A DNA stretch of 64,000 nt. Source: Gibbula magus. Its lineage: Eukaryota > Mollusca > Gastropoda > Trochida > Trochidae. The notes under the pieces were generated by a model. That model saw only the letters and a list, made by a program, of their open reading frames with translations, did no database searches and was not told where the DNA came from. Each line of letters starts with the position of its first letter. The stretch's first letter is position 1. The translations under genes were made by a program, and so were the position numbers. Below, in pieces: positions 59,185 to 64,000 of the stretch. The stretch is taken from contig OW388293.1 of assembly GCA_936450465.1 (NCBI GenBank), positions 22,407,860 to 22,471,859 of the forward strand, in the 5' to 3' direction.

Positions 59185-62100
59185 ACATTAGCAACCAAAA
59201 TTTGTCTTTTTATCTGTTGCAAATAAGTTTCCAAAATTACGTTTGACTGTTAGATACGCGTCAGTCGCGGTACATTGTCCGTTTTTCGATCAGAAATCAC
59301 TACTTTTACAATCATATCGTCACAATACTGAGTCGACCAACATAAAAATTTTAATTTTCGGCAACAAACAGTACTTCGCCATGAAATAACGTCATTATTA
59401 ACGTTTGGTATTTGTGACCTTGAATTAAATTCCGACTGCTGCTATTGTGACTTTCAAACAGGGAATGAGAAAGTCTCTTTCACACAAATGATTTCAAAAT
59501 CATCATTGACCATTGGCCTTCTAGAAGAGAGGTTAGGATCTGAAGGGAGTAACCTCTGTGGGTAGAGAATGACGAATCCCCGACAATTGTGATCTCTTTG
59601 TGAGAGCTTAGATTTGGGTACCATGACAGAACTGATGCTTCCGGATGTTTTACATAACTTAAAACAAGTTGGGCAGGATATATTTCTGAAATGTTCAAGA
59701 CTGGTCATTTTCAATGCATTCACATTAGACAATATTGCTTACATGCTGTTTTCCAAAGTCGTATATTGGTTTTCGCTCCACAATTGGAATACCGTCCAGA
59801 TGACATAAAGTGATTTTACCAAACTTTTTGGATTGGTTTTTAAAAAAAATCATCTTGGGCACGAAAAATAACTGCAGCAGTGTCAGAAGGAAACTGATTC
59901 TCAAATAAACTTTCTAAATTCTTTGAATTCTGTTATACATAAGAATAATCAAAGAGTTGCGAGGAATTATACGTTTTATCTGTCCCGTGTTAATTATTTT
60001 GATAAACACCGAGCTTTAGACTCAAGTTCACGACCTTATATATTATAGTGTAAAATACAAATTGTACTCCTACCCCATTCATAAAATTCTCACACCTTGA
60101 AGATGCGGGCATCTAAATAGTTAATATATAAACATTAATGCTACTTAAGCTCTTTTTTCAGTAAGATTATTATGTAATTGTTGAATTGTATTCACAAAAT
60201 GAATCTTAAATTATAAGAATAAAAACTTGTTTATATTGTAAATCTTGTCGCAGAATGAGAAAAAATATAAGTAAATAGTGAACCAGCAATAGGAATGTGA
60301 TAACGTCATAATTAACGACGTCACAAATTATTGATGTCACGACAGTCACGATCAACTCGTGCATGCCGCTTCCCCCAGCAAATTTAGTACTGTAAATACA
60401 GTCTCGGAAACATGGAGTGAACATGGTTATCTATTTATTATGTGTTTCTTACTTCTGACTTAAAATAGATATGTTCCGAATTGATCAACTCAGTGATTGC
60501 CATAAAATAGTACAACTAAGCAATTGATAAATTGGTGTAAAATATTTCCGTCAACCAATGAAAGTGCAAGTTATATTGAGGAAAAACTGTAATTTCCATG
60601 AACATTATGACAACTTTAATTCCCGCCATATCTTTGCCCAGAACATTGATATAACTCGTCATGATGTGTGATATCTCTTGAACATATGTTGGGACAACAT
60701 AAATAACACGATAAATGTTGGTTAACTGTCAATAAAGACACCTTTTAAACAAAATCAGAGTTCATGACGTTATTGAATTACGGGCTACATTCCATACAGA
60801 GATTCACCACGCTTCGGCTTTGAACCAGTACAGTGATGCTGCATTGTTGCTGCTAACATCTTTGATATCTTCATATCTAGAAAACTTTGGAACTTGAAAT
60901 TCTACACATACATGGTACAATCTATTAGGAATTCAATATTTAGATACATTTGAGCAGCATGATTGTATACGTGAATAAAATCGAAAACGTATGGGCTTGT
61001 CAAATTTGGCTCGATGCGTTCGTAACGAAAATAATGTGTTTTCATCAACATACAACTAGTTCCCAAGAACTTATTCACTGTACTTGTATGCATGTCACAA
61101 ATTGATGAACCGGAGCCTATTTGCATACATTGTAAAGCTGTACAATGACTTAAAATTACTTATTTGATCCAACGAACAACAAACACTTGACAGAGCTATG
61201 AACCCCTTAACGAGTGTACAGCGAACTATATCCGGTTTTCAATGTATGGGATTATACACCGTGGTGTTTTGGAATTCCCTTTTCATATATTAAAAGAGTT
61301 GAAAGCCCTTTTGCTTAGGCGGAAATTAAACACGCATGAACGCATATTAAATTTTCTTTTACTCACGTGTGTTTATTACTACCATAAGCAATGTTGCATA
61401 TGTGCAAAGTTCGCCGTATAAACAGGGCTGTAGTATCTATCTGGAAATATTTGATAAATCTAACCAGTTACACTACGTTATTACAGGCTTCTAATATCAC
61501 GAGTTCCTTATTATCGTTTTAGTCCGGTTTTCGTGACTGCCAAATCTTTCACATAGCTTGTGTATATCTTACTTACTATCTAACTTGATTACGATTGAAC
61601 AGCGCTTTTTACATTAGATCTAAATAATAATATTTAATATCAATACGTTTTTAAAGCAAACATGATTTGAATAATCGAGAATCAAGATGGTTCATTTTGT
61701 CCTGGTTACTTCAACGGTACAGTATATATACGAATAAAGGAAGTATAATTTGTAGTCACATATTTTAATAAACTGCATATGAATTGTTTACACCCATGTT
61801 ATCTACATGTATACAATAACTATTTAATGTACGGCATAATCCACTACTAATTGTGAAATTGCAACGTTACAGTTTGTTAGTCCCTACGTACGAATCTGTA
61901 TTTCCAACTCTCTCACTGTTGACTTCTGACAGCTCATCCTCACTTGATTCCTGGTGTTCCACTCAATGTTGATTCACAATAGGTTCATACTGATAAGGAG
62001 GGATGTTTTTTTATGTGAGATGGTTGAATATCAACGCTGCCATCGCTATCCGAGGAAGCCATAACAACACTAAGAACGTAGAAAATACACTGCATCAGCG

Positions 62101-62304
62101 CGCGGGAGAGCATCTTTGACATCATATCACGTGACTGCTGCCAGCCTGATTAACTGTCGGGGATTTCCGGAAAACGACTCGCAGCGAGAACGCTTTTTCA
62201 ACGTTTCTACATAAAATGTCGCATTTTAATAATTTTGTTGACACACGTTGTCTTAAACAATACTGTTGAACATGTTAAAACAAAGTTTTTCTCTAATATT
62301 CTCC
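59185..62304. other. Interior of the 7.1-kb element, right part
   Basis: 59185-59320 completes the third cassette copy. Beyond that I see AT-rich DNA with frames under 95 codons, the inverted block at 61189-61259 and no transposase motif I can recognise. Confidence 0.4.
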
Positions 62305-62319
62305 TTTAACACTTCAGTC

Positions 62320-62708
62320 CATCTTCGGTTACCCATGGTTTTACATATGCTCCGTTACTCTCTACTATATCACCCATGGGAAACCTTATCAGAAAAATCT
62401 GTACTCAAATTACCCGCCCTTGGCCGGCTTGACGAAGTCAGTAACCAAAGAAAATGCTCAATAGGATAAGACGGAAATGGTCAAGGGAGTTGACCAGTGA
62501 CGGATGGCTAACACAATGACCTCGCGTGCTTTGCAACGACGTGATATGAATTGTCATTGGTTCGCAGGTCCAAGCTGCTTAGCAGTTTGATTGGCTCACG
62601 CCGGCTACGGGCGGGTAATTTGAGTACAGATTTTTCTGATAAGGTTTCCCATGGGTGATCTAGTGGAGAGTAACGGAGCATATATAAAACCCTGGGTAAC
62701 CGAGGATG
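62320..62708. mobile_element. Mutator-like MITE, 389 bp, 9-bp target duplication
   Basis: ACTTCAGTC flanks both ends (62311-62319, 62709-62717); copy A has it once at 37448-37456. Arms of about 95 bases are inverse copies: tips CATCTTCGGTTACCCATGGT and CATCCTCGGTTACCCAGGGT, later CAGAAAAATCTGTACTCAAA. Long arms and a 9-bp duplication mark a MULE. The 67-codon frame inside is not a gene. Confidence 0.9.
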
Positions 62709-63900
62709 ACTTCAGTCACGCTCACATGCATATTACAGTTTTGAGCTATTTGAGACTAAACCTCCGCTACCGACGGCAACACCTGTTACAAACATGGAAA
62801 GATGACTGTGATTGAATCACTCCGTCTCGCTTCGGTGACCACATCTACCTGGCTGGAGGGAAGGGTAACACACTCGATAATGTATTATGTGTATAAAAGC
62901 AAGTAATAAACGGGGAGGACATGAAGGTAGGTACAAGTAAAGTTTCTAAAACATAATGCGTTTTTTAAAAGGATTGAAGTCTCCTTGAAGTAATTTGAAA
63001 TCTACGTGAGTATGACTTACTTAAGAGGTATTTAGAAGTTGTTTAGATGAAGGGGAAGGAATTCTATGGGTTTACTTATAAAAACAGACCCATATCTTAG
63101 AGAAGACATATAGGAATTTCCAACATTGCTTTCAAGCTTATTGGTATTGTATAATCACATGCATGCTTTTCGGAATTGTAAGGCAGATTATAAGTTGTAC
63201 TTGATGTTCTTAGTTTCATAATCAAAGTGAGGATTGATGGGAGTGATAAATAAAACAGTCTTCTTTAATAGCTTTATCAGTGACTTTTTATATTAAGATA
63301 AAAAAATAACATAGATAAAGTTTTAATATTTTTTATATGAAATGGGAAAATACAAAATAGAAATGGGTTCGTTTATCGGAGAATAATACTTATTAAACTT
63401 ACGTCGGAGGTATGTGATGAAGTTCTGAACAAAATATCATAACCGAAATATTATTATATACTTAACAAAATTAACTAACTTGTGAGTCACACCAATTACA
63501 TGTGTCTGGCTACCGTGACTACGTGTATTTGAGATTTTACCAGCTATTTATTTGTGCATGGTATTATTATCTCCGGATGAGACAGAACGTTCTGAAGCTT
63601 TAAGGTACATCCATTGTGTTTTATAAAACATTTATTTGTCTTTAATACGTTCCAACTCACCACATGTGGTGTTTACAGTACAAAATAATTCACTCAGCTT
63701 GCATATTCATCACCAATCGCCAAATATATCATAGTTACTAGTTTCCAATTAAAATAAAGTAACACCAGTATGCATGTGCGGAAACCGAAACTACACGTTC
63801 CATTTACCTGCACAGTAGATATATGACCTATTCAACATTATCAAACCAAATTTGTCATTTTGTCTGTTGTAAATAAGATTCTGACTCATTGGCGCGCGTC
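62709..63900. repeat. Copy B of the non-coding cassette, last part
   Basis: Follows 37448-38240 of copy A with extra sequence of about 400 bases around 63200-63620. Homology ends at GGCGCGCGTC near 63900, replaced by an AT palindrome (TATATATATTATATATATA). Confidence 0.75.
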
Positions 63901-63925
63901 ATTATATATATATTATATATATAAT

Positions 63926-64000
63926 AACTTTCATATAAGTTCATTTCCGACCGGTTTCACAACATACCTTTCATATAAGTTCATTTCCGACCGGTTTCAC
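63926..64000. repeat. 40-bp tandem repeat, cut by the window end
   Basis: CTTTCATATAAGTTCATTTC and CGACCGGTTTCAC recur with a period of exactly 40 bases; nearly two units are visible. It may be the start of a longer satellite. Confidence 0.75.

Larger units (their letters stand above)
55220..62305. mobile_element. 7.1-kb TTAA-flanked (Kolobok-like) element
   Basis: TTAA precedes AGGAGAATATTTG on the left and follows CTAATATTCTCCT on the right (62306-62309). The empty site with one TTAA is at 37442-37445 in copy A. The inverted tip AGGAGAATATT is 11 bases, giving TTAAAGGAG, which fits the TTAAAGGRR pattern of Kolobok/T2. A decayed THAP domain near the left end supports the call. Nested inside are a short MULE MITE, an 11-bp-duplication LINE, and a partial third copy of the cassette. 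Confidence 0.83.

Overview
This is a window of AT-rich animal DNA. Genes are split by GT-AG introns, the intergenic space is full of DNA transposons, MITEs, LINEs, a Penelope-like element and a tRNA-derived SINE, and the only long ordinary genes are cytochrome P450s of the CYP2 clan. The mix of Kolobok-, Mutator-, Penelope- and ISL2EU-type elements suggests a marine invertebrate, most likely a lophotrochozoan such as a mollusc. That is an inference; no single gene fixes the species.

Layout: 1-5.6 kb holds two decayed copies of a DDE transposase exon, a 57-bp minisatellite and a decayed YqaJ-like recombinase on the opposite strand, probably the remains of an ISL2EU-type transposon. 7.7-14.2 kb is a complete 4-exon P450 gene (+), whose three introns host a Penelope-like inverted repeat, a TTAA-type MITE and a Tc1-type MITE. 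15.3-19.5 kb is a second complete P450 gene (-), tail to tail with the first. 20.4-26.7 kb is a transposon graveyard. 26.75-34.0 kb is a P450 pseudogene (-) and 39.0-45.8 kb is its intact paralogue (-).

The pseudogene and its paralogue lie in a tandem segmental duplication: copy A is about 26.6-38.3 kb and copy B about 39.0-63.9 kb. Copy B is roughly twice as long because transposons landed in it. Comparing filled sites in B with empty sites in A gives exact ends for a 2.4-kb element with an 8-bp target duplication, two 7-8-kb elements flanked by TTAA, and a 389-bp Mutator-like MITE with a 9-bp target duplication. The 7.8-kb TTAA element carries a five-exon candidate gene of unknown function; the 7.1-kb one carries a decayed THAP domain, as expected of a Kolobok transposon.

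The P450s share one architecture: exons 2 and 3 are 522 and 441 nt, and every intron is phase 1. They are membrane-anchored monooxygenases that probably act on xenobiotics or lipids at the endoplasmic reticulum and arose by local duplication. Everything else is mobile DNA or sequence in which I see no function.
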